NCBI GenBank assembly: GCA_009937025.1
Contig: JAACDG010000011.1
Span: 1 to 34,272 of the forward strand
DNA length: 34,272 bases
Source of the DNA: Methanobacteriota archaeon
GTDB taxonomy: Archaea; Thermoplasmatota; Poseidoniia; Poseidoniales; Poseidoniaceae
Direction: 5' to 3'
Below the pieces are notes generated by a model. That model saw only the letters and a program-made list of their open reading frames with translations, did not search any database and was not told the DNA's origin. Shown here in pieces: positions 9,337-17,389 of this stretch (positions are counted from its first letter, which is position 1; every line of letters starts with the position of its first letter). A program made the translations under genes and the position numbers.

Positions 9337-10341
9337 TCAGTTGATTGCAGTAAACATGTCATCTGGCATTTCACCAGCGAGTTGGAGGGCGCCTGTAGCA
9401 ACAGCGTTGATTGGATCATCGACACACCAAACATTGACGTCCCCAATATCGGAAATTTCGTCAGCCATACGAGCTGCGACACCTTCAATCAAAGAGCCGC
9501 CGCCAGAGAGGATGATGTTGTTTCGAAGAATTGGTTGGTATTCAGGGTCTGCGCCAGCAACAATTCTCTTGATTGCATTTCCGATTTTCGGGATAATCAA
9601 TTCACATGCTTGGTTGACCAAGTCGCCGATATCGACAACTTGCTTCTTTCCTTCAACGGACAATTCAACCATTGCTTCACGGTCATCGCCGCCAACATAG
9701 GAGACTTCTTCTTTCCACTTGCGAACCATGTCCTTCGTGACTTGTGCGCCGGTGTACTTCTTTCGAATAAGTTCCATGAGTTCGTTGTCCAACCAATCTC
9801 CAGCCTCTTGGATAGTGACTTGGTCTTCATCAGTAGGGAATGTACCATAGATTCGAGCGATATCAGTTGTTCCAGCGCCAATATCAACGACAATTGAACT
9901 TGCAATTTCACCAATACCAAAAGCAGTAGCAAAAGGTTCTGTAACGACCATGATGGCGTTTACTTGACCACGAAGGGTTGCGACGAGGTTGGATTTGTCA
10001 GTGAATGAAACGTGGCTTGGAGAACAGATAACGCCAAACACTTCATCGAATTCTTCAGGGTCAACTGTTTCCAAAAGGTGAGAAACGAAAGCCTTGGCAG
10101 CTGCCAAATTTGCTTCATCATCTTGTGCAACACCAGCAGCCATGGGGCGGTAGAGATTACATGCGAGTTTATTCTTGAGAGCATCGCCTCCAAACAATAC
10201 ATCTCTTCCAAGGAAATTTCGTGCAACAGGGTCCTTTGGACGCCCGACGACAGTTTCGATTGTGTGGCTAATGCCAGCACTTGATGCAATAGTAGATTGG
10301 TAGGTACCCAGGTCAATTCCAACATATAGACGGTCACTCAT
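9337..10341 (-). CDS. Actin-like ATPase, MamK/MreB-like
   Basis: Phosphate-1 motif VGIDLGTYQSTIA, VVTEPFATAFG, phosphate-2 motif IVVDIGAGTTDIA, adenosine motif ILSGGGSLIEG. MamK-like stretches: VVGRPKDP..LGRDVLFGGDA, GTFPTDEDQVTIQEAGDWLDNEL, PEYQPILRNNIILSGGG, GALQLAGEMP. ATG at 10341. Confidence 0.88.
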   Translation of the reverse strand: MSDRLYVGIDLGTYQSTIASSAGISHTIETVVGRPKDPVARNFLGRDVLFGGDALKNKLACNLYRPMAAGVAQDDEANLAAAKAFVSHLLETVDPEEFDEVFGVICSPSHVSFTDKSNLVATLRGQVNAIMVVTEPFATAFGIGEIASSIVVDIGAGTTDIARIYGTFPTDEDQVTIQEAGDWLDNELMELIRKKYTGAQVTKDMVRKWKEEVSYVGGDDREAMVELSVEGKKQVVDIGDLVNQACELIIPKIGNAIKRIVAGADPEYQPILRNNIILSGGGSLIEGVAARMADEISDIGDVNVWCVDDPINAVATGALQLAGEMPDDMFTAIN

Positions 10342-10376
10342 ATTCTTCACCTTCCGCTTTGCGGATATGTTGGCGA

Positions 10377-10403
10377 GGATGCCACCACCCTTCAAGGTTC
10401 ACC
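10377..10403 (-). promoter_or_regulatory. Putative two-part upstream element GGTGAAC-N6-GGGTGGTGGCATCC (copy 1)
   Basis: Plus strand GGATGCCACCACCC (10377-10390) and GTTCACC (10397-10403). The same 14-mer and 7-mer occur at 23130-23154. Confidence 0.35.
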
Positions 10404-10454
10404 TTTACTCCGATAGCCACATAGGGCAAAAATCGCCCCCGTTCCGCTTCTTGG

Positions 10455-13400
10455 TCACTCGTTTTCACCAATTGCTTGGTCCGCGTGGTACCCCGCACCC
10501 TCTTCAAAAGCCGGTGGAACTTTTTTATCGGTATTTTCTCGTCGAATCTTCCAACTTAATTGGTACATGAATACGAAGCCACAAACGATACCAATCACGC
10601 CCCAAGCCAAAGCACGGTTTTGTGAAGCAACACCCTCCTCTGGCGAAGAAATCAAATCGTTGTTGTCGAGCAATGGGTGCTTCCAATCACTGGTAAATAC
10701 AGCAACATCTCGAAGAAGAACAAGGTCCCTTTTTCCTTCCGGAGAATTATTTCGACTTTGTGCATAACTTTCAATTTGGAGCGACTCACCCCGAATATCC
10801 CAAACGGGCAAGTCTCTTGGAACATACCACGTGCAGGAAAAAGTCCCATTCAGAACGTTTTGTTCAAAGCAAGAAGCGACAGGATACGACCCGCCTGAAC
10901 TCGAGGCATTTAATACGTGAATTTCAGCTCCGGTGTCAAACGCATCACCATCACCGTCCTCAACACTCCATTGAATAAGAAGCGCATCATACCATTCCCC
11001 CCCGTCTTCAGGGGACAAAACAAAATTGATGACAGGTAGCAAATCAACCGGTCTGCAACCAAATTCATCCACGGGCCAAAATGCCGAAACGGCATTGGTG
11101 TAGCACACATCAACATCATCATAGATACCATCGCCATCCGTATCGTCGACACACCCGTTTGAATCCATATCATATTGGCTGGCGTTTTCACCTGGGCATT
11201 CATCGAGGTTATCTCCAATTGAATCACCATCTGTATCATCGATACAACCATCTCCATCTGAATCCCACTCGCTCGAGTTTTGGTTCAGACACGCATCATT
11301 TTGGTTTGGTACACCATCTCCATCACCATCCCCCCATGAATCAGAATCACGGTGAACCCCTTGTATGGCCAACGCAAAACCAACACGATTTCCATCGATA
11401 CCCACGCCACCATCATGGCTGCCCGGAGAGATGTACCGAGCGCGAACTTCAACCTCTATCCACTCAATGCCGCTAAGGTCGGCTTCGGAAAGCGAAACAG
11501 CCAATGTCGTTTCGTTTGACATCGGGAAAGCAATCCCATCTGAGAAATCAACCATTTCTGAAAAAGAGAGTGTCGAATCGCCATCGTTTTGATATTCGTT
11601 TGCGATAGCCACTCGGCCGTCTGAAAGCCGAACGATGAGTTGAAGGTCATCAACCAGATGGGGTTCAGGAGCAGCAGCCCAAGCAAGACGTGCATCAAAA
11701 TTTCCCCCGACGACATCAAAACGCTCGACCCAAACATCGCCACTTTTCAAGAACGGACCAACAGCCCCTGTGCCGTCCCAAGTCGCCGAAACCAAATTCT
11801 CTAAAGCTTCAGAATCTCCCTGTCTTTCTTGTAACCACGATTGGGGCGTTTGGTTCAACAAACGGTACGAATCGTGAATCCATATATCTTCTGCAGGAAC
11901 CCCGTCTCCTTGGTGCAACGCCGTCTCAATTTGGCCTAAATCGATTAATTCCGAGAGATTTAATTGACCCCAACCATCGTAATGATTTTGCAATTCAAAT
12001 CCTCCATTTTCACCGTTTCTAACTTCTTGTGGAAGCGGCGTAGTTGCTAATGAGAGCAACGCCCGTAACAAAGAGCCAGACGGTGAAAAACCCGAGGCGA
12101 GGCTCAAATTATTCGTCGTATTCCCCCCTCCTTCAAACCATTCTGGGCGCAAAGTATTCACGGATTGCCACGTTCGATTTTCGTTCCCAGAAATCCACCC
12201 TTGCTCTACCATTTGCTGAATGACGGCAGCAGTACTCGCAGCCGCAGGCGTCGCCATACTCGTGCCGCTCGATGAACGCAAACCGTCGTTATATGAATCA
12301 TCTATTCCATCAGCACGTGCTGATTGAATGGACGAACCAGGTGCCAATGCAAAAATCCCATTTGTGCCAGATTCAGTTGGCCCAATCGAAGAAGAGCTCC
12401 AGCGGTCTGTTGATTCCGATTTAATTGAAGCCCCAACAGCAACGACGTTCCGTCCGTTTGCTGGTTCAAGTAATTGGCCCCCATTATTCCCAGGGGCAAT
12501 AAAGGCGAGAGACCAAGGCATTTCCAAGGCCCATGCATCAAAATCACCAGTACGTGCAGTATATTCTGTTGTTGCATCACCCCGAGAATTGGAATGTAAA
12601 GTTGCACCATTCAACCCCGCTTCAACAAGTAAAGCGTCAACATCCGGCGGCACCCACCCCGCTTCAGAAACAATATCTTGGAACAGAATTTGGGAAGCAT
12701 ATGAAAGTGAAGAACCGTTTTGAGGCAACGTTCCTGAGCGCATGTCATAGACGTTATAGCATGACAATGTCCCTGCAACATGAGTACCATGCCTGTAGTC
12801 TGATTGACCAGGGGTATCTCCCGAATCAATGGAATGATTCAACAACAAAACCTTCCGATGTTCAGGGCCAGGAGTCCCGACACCATCGGTTAAATTTTCA
12901 CCTTCCGAACCAAATCCACCAGGTAGAGTGGCATTTCGAAAGCATGCATGGTCAGCATCTAGCCCGGAGTCCGCTACAGCAACGACAACACCTTCGCCAT
13001 TTAACCCTAAATCCCAAGCAGGATTTCCAGATAAACCACCGTATTGCAATAACGAGCCAGCCTGCTCATTCCGAGCGAGAGTAGGTAGTACCGGCTCGAC
13101 CCAAAGCAAACCATCGAGAGAGGAGAGTGTTGAAAAATCACTCATCCAACTCCCAACTTCTACATGGGGGACCCCAGTAGAATAATACTCGGCTCGCGAT
13201 TCAATGTCAACACCATGCTGCTCGAATACAGCAACCAACTGTTGCACTGCATCTGAAGGGAGGTTGGGCTCAAACACGAAACGATAGTACTCATGGGTGG
13301 AAAATTGAAACACATCACCTTTGAATTCGACTTCTGGGGCTTTGTTCATCGAGACGCCTACGATTTCGCTTGCATCCGGAGAGTGCCAAACCAACACCTC

Positions 13401-13592
13401 AGACGGGTGAATCATTCGAAGAGGTGTATACCCTTCATCATACAACTCCATCCACTGTTCTTGCGTCCATGTCCCTTGTTCCAAGACGAGGACCCATTCC
13501 CCCCCCGTTAAGTCTTCAGAAAAAACAGGAGGTGCGAACCCCTGAACCAAAGGCAACAGCAACAGCATCATGACAAAGAACACCGGTCGCAT
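10455..13592 (-). CDS. Secreted, membrane-anchored subtilisin-like serine protease (S8) with thrombospondin type-3 repeats
   Basis: Catalytic D (VVAVADSGLDADH), H (YRHGTHVAGT), N (FIAPGNNGG), S (SSGTSMATPAA). Signal peptide MRPVFFVMMLLLLPLVQG from ATG 13592. DxDxDG repeats at about 11055-11348; C-terminal TM ALAWGVIGIVCGFVFMYQLSW followed by basic residues. Confidence 0.93.
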   Translation of the reverse strand: MRPVFFVMMLLLLPLVQGFAPPVFSEDLTGGEWVLVLEQGTWTQEQWMELYDEGYTPLRMIHPSEVLVWHSPDASEIVGVSMNKAPEVEFKGDVFQFSTHEYYRFVFEPNLPSDAVQQLVAVFEQHGVDIESRAEYYSTGVPHVEVGSWMSDFSTLSSLDGLLWVEPVLPTLARNEQAGSLLQYGGLSGNPAWDLGLNGEGVVVAVADSGLDADHACFRNATLPGGFGSEGENLTDGVGTPGPEHRKVLLLNHSIDSGDTPGQSDYRHGTHVAGTLSCYNVYDMRSGTLPQNGSSLSYASQILFQDIVSEAGWVPPDVDALLVEAGLNGATLHSNSRGDATTEYTARTGDFDAWALEMPWSLAFIAPGNNGGQLLEPANGRNVVAVGASIKSESTDRWSSSSIGPTESGTNGIFALAPGSSIQSARADGIDDSYNDGLRSSSGTSMATPAAASTAAVIQQMVEQGWISGNENRTWQSVNTLRPEWFEGGGNTTNNLSLASGFSPSGSLLRALLSLATTPLPQEVRNGENGGFELQNHYDGWGQLNLSELIDLGQIETALHQGDGVPAEDIWIHDSYRLLNQTPQSWLQERQGDSEALENLVSATWDGTGAVGPFLKSGDVWVERFDVVGGNFDARLAWAAAPEPHLVDDLQLIVRLSDGRVAIANEYQNDGDSTLSFSEMVDFSDGIAFPMSNETTLAVSLSEADLSGIEWIEVEVRARYISPGSHDGGVGIDGNRVGFALAIQGVHRDSDSWGDGDGDGVPNQNDACLNQNSSEWDSDGDGCIDDTDGDSIGDNLDECPGENASQYDMDSNGCVDDTDGDGIYDDVDVCYTNAVSAFWPVDEFGCRPVDLLPVINFVLSPEDGGEWYDALLIQWSVEDGDGDAFDTGAEIHVLNASSSGGSYPVASCFEQNVLNGTFSCTWYVPRDLPVWDIRGESLQIESYAQSRNNSPEGKRDLVLLRDVAVFTSDWKHPLLDNNDLISSPEEGVASQNRALAWGVIGIVCGFVFMYQLSWKIRRENTDKKVPPAFEEGAGYHADQAIGENE

Positions 13593-13692
13593 AAACCTCG
13601 TTGAACCGTCTAACTTTGTCAATCTCGCGGTTGTTTTCACCAGATTCTACGCGACGGCGCGTTTAAGTCGGGTTTGCGAGTCGCCCACTTCG

Positions 13693-13965
13693 ATGAAGGC
13701 CTTTCGCGTAACAGGAGTCGCCCCGTTTGGCAGCATGCGCCAAGCATTTTCTTTAGACCTACCAGCATCTGATGCTGGCGATGCAGAACATCGAACATAT
13801 TCGATCATGGGCTCTCGGCACAAGGCAAACCGCCGCTCTATTGACATCACATCAGTTGAAGAAATCGACCCACGAACCTCTACAGAACCACGCATTACTG
13901 ACCATTTCCGAGAAGAAATCGCAGCTGCTGGCGGAGCAATCATTGCAACAAATGAAGAAGAGTGA
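13693..13965 (+). CDS. Ribosomal protein eL20 (L18a/LX)
   Basis: MKAFRVTGVAPFGSMRQAFSLDLPA...YSIMGSRHKANRRSIDITSVEEI matches the archaeal LX pattern (MKAFRVxG...GSRHxxxRxxIxIxxVxEI) and sits upstream of pfdA-ftsY as in other archaea. ATG 13693, internal to the 13570 ORF. Confidence 0.88.
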   Translation: MKAFRVTGVAPFGSMRQAFSLDLPASDAGDAEHRTYSIMGSRHKANRRSIDITSVEEIDPRTSTEPRITDHFREEIAAAGGAIIATNEEE

Positions 13966-14566
13966 ACCCTCGCGGGATTCTTCAAGGGCAACCGTCTCGG
14001 ACTACGTGAGCCGCATGGTTGAAAGAAGCGAGTTACAAAAAATGGCGCGAACAATCGACGCGCACAGAAAACAACTTGATGCACTCATTGCACAAACCGA
14101 ACAAATTTCTGCGATTATCGAAGAGCACACCCTGACAACCGGGATTCTCGCCGAACTTCAAAAATCTAGCAAAACTGGCCACACAAGCGCTCGCCTTTCT
14201 ATTGGTTCTGGAGTGACTTTGAATTACACGCACGAAGGAAAAGAAGAGGGCACAGCCCTCATCGATATTGGAAGCGGTGTTTACGGAGAAAAGCCTTGGT
14301 CTGAAGTGCATGCATTAACACTTGAACGAAAAGAAGGCATCACATTGTTACACAAAGATTTGGCTGAACAAGTGAGAAAATTGGAGGAGAAAATCACCCT
14401 TTTAGCCCAAGAATTCAATTCAGCAGCCGAACAACTTCAACCCTCTCAACCTCAAGATGCACCCGTTCAAGAAACACCTTCTACATCTGCGCCCGCAGAG
14501 AAACAACCTCGTCGCCAACAACGCCGTGGAAGCCGTTTTGGCAATGAACTAACACTGGATGACTGA
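13952..14566 (+). CDS. pfdA: Prefoldin alpha subunit
   Basis: Two coiled-coil ends flanking a beta-rich centre (LSIGSGVTLNYT...ALIDIGSGVYGEKPWSEV); located between eL20 and ftsY. ATG 13952 overlaps the eL20 end by 14 bp. Confidence 0.82.
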   Translation: MKKSEPSRDSSRATVSDYVSRMVERSELQKMARTIDAHRKQLDALIAQTEQISAIIEEHTLTTGILAELQKSSKTGHTSARLSIGSGVTLNYTHEGKEEGTALIDIGSGVYGEKPWSEVHALTLERKEGITLLHKDLAEQVRKLEEKITLLAQEFNSAAEQLQPSQPQDAPVQETPSTSAPAEKQPRRQQRRGSRFGNELTLDD

Positions 14567-14575
14567 GGGTTGCGA

Positions 14576-15997
14576 ATGGGACTTTTTGATAGATTTCGGA
14601 AAAGAGTGACAGAAGTCGCCACCGAAACCGATACAGATGCACTTTCCGCTGAAGCCAACACAAAAGAAGCCCAAGAGGCATTAGCAACTGCCCAACCACC
14701 CACTTCTGAGCCCCCAACACCAGTTCAACAAACCCCAGAGATTGAACCGGAGGAAGAAGGGTGGGAGGACCTGGAGGCATTGGACGAAGCCGAATCCCTT
14801 GAATCTTCGAGTGAAGAGTGGGATGATTTTGACGATGAAGAAGAACTCGCCTTACCAGTTGAACTTACTCGTAAAGAGAAGAAACAGCAAGAAGCACGCC
14901 GTCGGACAGAAGAAAAACGCCTCGCTAAAAAGCGTAAGGAAATGGCGAAGCGAGGGGCGGTTGAAATGGCCCGGCCAAAAGGGTCACATGTTGACCTTTC
15001 TGTAATGAGAACAACAACCGGCCGCCAACTTGTTAGCGTTCAATCTACGCCGAAAGGTTCGGTTAAAGAAGCCGAAATTGAAACAGAAGCAGGAACCAAA
15101 GTCAAAGTCGACCTGGGAGGGGGTGTTGTTTCCGAAGGCGGGCGAGTTATCAAAGCCGGCGGAGCACTCGACAATCTCCTTGAAGAACTCGAATGGGTTC
15201 TTCTTGAATCCGATATTTCCAGCGACGCAGTCACTGCAGTCACTGCAGCATTGCGTGCAAACCTTGTGGGGGCACGTCTCCGAAGGGGGGCAGATTTGGC
15301 AAAGGTGCTTGAAGCCGCCCTCAAACGAGCATTGCGGAATATTTTAGCAGCAGGATACTGGGATTTCGACGCAACAGTTCAATCCTTTGTCGATTCTGGT
15401 GATACGCCGGTTGTCATTATGCTGGTTGGAGTAAACGGTACAGGAAAAACCACGACGGCGGCAAAAATCGCTCGCCGACTTCTCGACCAAAACCTCAGTG
15501 TTGTCGCCGCAGCAGGCGATACTTTTCGAGCAGGTGCGATTCAACAACTTGAATCGCATTGTGAGACTTTAGGAATTCGTTGTATCTCCAGTCAACGCGG
15601 AGGAGATGCGGCGGCAATCGCACGCGACGCAATCGATTCTGCCAAAGCGAAAAACATTGACGTGGTACTTGTCGATACTGCCGGGCGTATGCAAAACAAA
15701 GTCAATCTCATGAACGAACTCAACAAGGTTCGACGCGTAGCCAACCCACACCTAACATTATTCGTCGGCGACTCACTTGCAGGAAACGACGCTGTTGAGC
15801 AAGCGAGAATGTTCCAAGAAATTATGAAATTCGATGGCGCTGTGTTAACAAAAATCGACACAGACGCCAAAGGTGGAGCAGGCCTTTCTATCGCCTTCTC
15901 AACAGGTCGCCCAATTGTATTCGCAGGTGTTGGCCAAGGATACCACGACTTGAAACAATTTGACCCAGACTGGCTTCTTGAACAAATGTTCGATTGA
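14576..15997 (+). CDS. ftsY: Signal recognition particle receptor FtsY
   Basis: SRP GTPase motifs GVNGTGKTTTAAKIA, GDTFRAGAIQQL, VDTAGRMQ, TKIDTDAKGGAGLS, VGQGYHDLKQFDPDWLLEQMF; long acidic/basic N-terminal A-domain. Confidence 0.96.
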   Translation: MGLFDRFRKRVTEVATETDTDALSAEANTKEAQEALATAQPPTSEPPTPVQQTPEIEPEEEGWEDLEALDEAESLESSSEEWDDFDDEEELALPVELTRKEKKQQEARRRTEEKRLAKKRKEMAKRGAVEMARPKGSHVDLSVMRTTTGRQLVSVQSTPKGSVKEAEIETEAGTKVKVDLGGGVVSEGGRVIKAGGALDNLLEELEWVLLESDISSDAVTAVTAALRANLVGARLRRGADLAKVLEAALKRALRNILAAGYWDFDATVQSFVDSGDTPVVIMLVGVNGTGKTTTAAKIARRLLDQNLSVVAAAGDTFRAGAIQQLESHCETLGIRCISSQRGGDAAAIARDAIDSAKAKNIDVVLVDTAGRMQNKVNLMNELNKVRRVANPHLTLFVGDSLAGNDAVEQARMFQEIMKFDGAVLTKIDTDAKGGAGLSIAFSTGRPIVFAGVGQGYHDLKQFDPDWLLEQMFD

Positions 15998-16040
15998 AGT
16001 GAAGCGATGGGGACTTAGCCCCCAAACCCCTCCGAACACC

Positions 16041-16418
16041 ATGGCGGGTACTTTCAAAGACGAAGAAACTGAACAATTTTTTCAATTGGTTCACATGTTT
16101 CAACGCTCAGCCTTACTTCACATGGGCCTTTTACCAGACCAAGAAGGAAACATGATGTTCAACCTTGGTGAAGCAAAAGCTGCTATTGATTTGTTGAGAA
16201 TGCTTCAAGGTAAGACCAAGGGCAATTTGAGCGACCATGAGGAGAGGATGTTGAAAGGCATTGTCAGCGAACTACAACTACAATTCCTCAAAGCCCCTTC
16301 AAGGCGCCGTGAAATGGAAAGCGATGCGGCCCAATCTCAAACAATACGGGAGGCATTTGCAAATCCTCAAAGTGGCCCCATCGAAGACCTCTCGAACATC
16401 CAAGACGGCGAAGAATGA
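16041..16418 (+). CDS. DUF1844 family small alpha-helical protein
   Basis: MGLLPDQEGNMMFNLGEAKAAIDLLRMLQGKTKGNLSDHEERMLKGIVSELQLQFL matches the DUF1844 pattern (NLxxAkxxIDLLxMLqeKTkGNLtxeEexll). Confidence 0.8.
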   Translation: MAGTFKDEETEQFFQLVHMFQRSALLHMGLLPDQEGNMMFNLGEAKAAIDLLRMLQGKTKGNLSDHEERMLKGIVSELQLQFLKAPSRRREMESDAAQSQTIREAFANPQSGPIEDLSNIQDGEE

Positions 16419-16463
16419 CCGATCCTTTGCGGTTAATTGATGTGTAATGGCGATTTCAGCGAG

Positions 16464-17159
16464 ATGATTCACATGGCTTATGTCACGCCGACTGCAGAAG
16501 AAACCGCTCCAACGGTTCTCATTGTAGACAACAACCCGATGTCTCTGAGGCGACTTCGTGAAATTTTCAAAATTCGAGAATTCATCGTTGAGGTTTGCGA
16601 AGATGGTGACCAAGCAGTGGACGAGTACATTCGTATCGACCCCGAACTCGTTGTCATCGCTCTTGACCTCCCATCTTTGGACGGCCATCTTGCTGCTTTG
16701 GAAATGAGGGAACATGGCGGCGAAAGCCGTATTGTCTTCATCGCTTCACGCAGATTGGTACAACTAGCTGAGGATGCAAGTCATTCAGCAGGCGCTGTAG
16801 CATGGCTTGAAAAGCCAATTTCTTCCACTGCAATTGAAGAACAATGGGAACAAATTCTTGGCCCTATACCGGACGCTCCAGGACTTGAAGACCTCGATCA
16901 ACTCTATCCCGAAGACCGGGTAAAACCAGAGGCTGATGAAGGTTTCATGCCACTTCCTGCATTACCCGGTATGCCCGCACTCCCCTTGCCGGGCGTTACT
17001 CTTGAACCGCTTCCAGAGATTTCGATAGCACCGCTTTTGGCCACAGTGCCGGTTAAACCAAAACGGCGAAAGTTGAGGATGCTCGTTATCGTATTGGTCC
17101 TCTCAGGGCTCGGGTATTTGGCTTATGCCAAATTTTCGGGACTTGCCCCATTCGCTTGA
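16464..17159 (+). CDS. Response-regulator receiver-like (pseudo-receiver) domain, proline-rich linker and single C-terminal TM helix
   Basis: TVLIVDNNPMSLRRLREIF...PELVVIALDLPSLDG...IVFIASRR...AVAWLEKPIS: CheY-like fold. C-terminus KPKRRKLRMLVIVLVLSGLGYLAYAKF. Start uncertain (TTG 16437 / ATG 16440 also possible). Confidence 0.85.
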   Translation: MIHMAYVTPTAEETAPTVLIVDNNPMSLRRLREIFKIREFIVEVCEDGDQAVDEYIRIDPELVVIALDLPSLDGHLAALEMREHGGESRIVFIASRRLVQLAEDASHSAGAVAWLEKPISSTAIEEQWEQILGPIPDAPGLEDLDQLYPEDRVKPEADEGFMPLPALPGMPALPLPGVTLEPLPEISIAPLLATVPVKPKRRKLRMLVIVLVLSGLGYLAYAKFSGLAPFA

Positions 17160-17389
17160 GTCCCGGGACTCTGCATAACCACCACATTCGCATTTGGTAT
17201 GACGCGGGTGTTCGGCGGCAAGCCGGTTATTTGTGTAATGATGACGCCATTATCGTCGAGTAAAGATGTATCATTTTGCGAAAGGCGGAAATCAAGGTTT
17301 GCAGCCTTTTTACCTGCTCGCCAAAGAATCCAAAGAGGCACAAAAGACAGACCGATGGCACAAAACCACAGTAATGTCCGCACCATCAT
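17123..17389 (-). CDS. Small membrane protein of unknown function
   Basis: 88 aa, N-terminal TM (VRTLLWFCAIGLSFVPLWILW). ATGA overlap with the upstream pyrF stop suggests translational coupling. Confidence 0.6.
   Translation of the reverse strand: MMVRTLLWFCAIGLSFVPLWILWRAGKKAANLDFRLSQNDTSLLDDNGVIITQITGLPPNTRVIPNANVVVMQSPGTQANGASPENLA

Noticed and set aside
9154-9897. 247-aa plus-strand ORF antisense to the actin and coiled-coil genes
   Set aside because: Lies opposite two clearly supported genes; composition (Ser/Asn/Asp-rich) is typical of an antisense shadow ORF.
11055-11348. Repetitive GAT/GGT-rich DNA that could look like a CRISPR or satellite repeat
   Set aside because: Explained as coding for calcium-binding thrombospondin type-3 repeats within the subtilase.
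11081-11476. His-rich ORF (HHHHRYHRHPYRRHTRL...) opposite the subtilase
   Set aside because: The His runs are the reverse reading of the DxDxDG codons in the thrombospondin type-3 repeats, not a metal-binding protein.
12533-13084. 183-aa plus-strand ORF inside the subtilase
   Set aside because: His/Gln/Pro-rich shadow of a well-supported protease gene; no recognisable domain.
16299-16715. 138-aa minus-strand ORF
   Set aside because: Antisense to DUF1844 and the pseudo-receiver; no family features.
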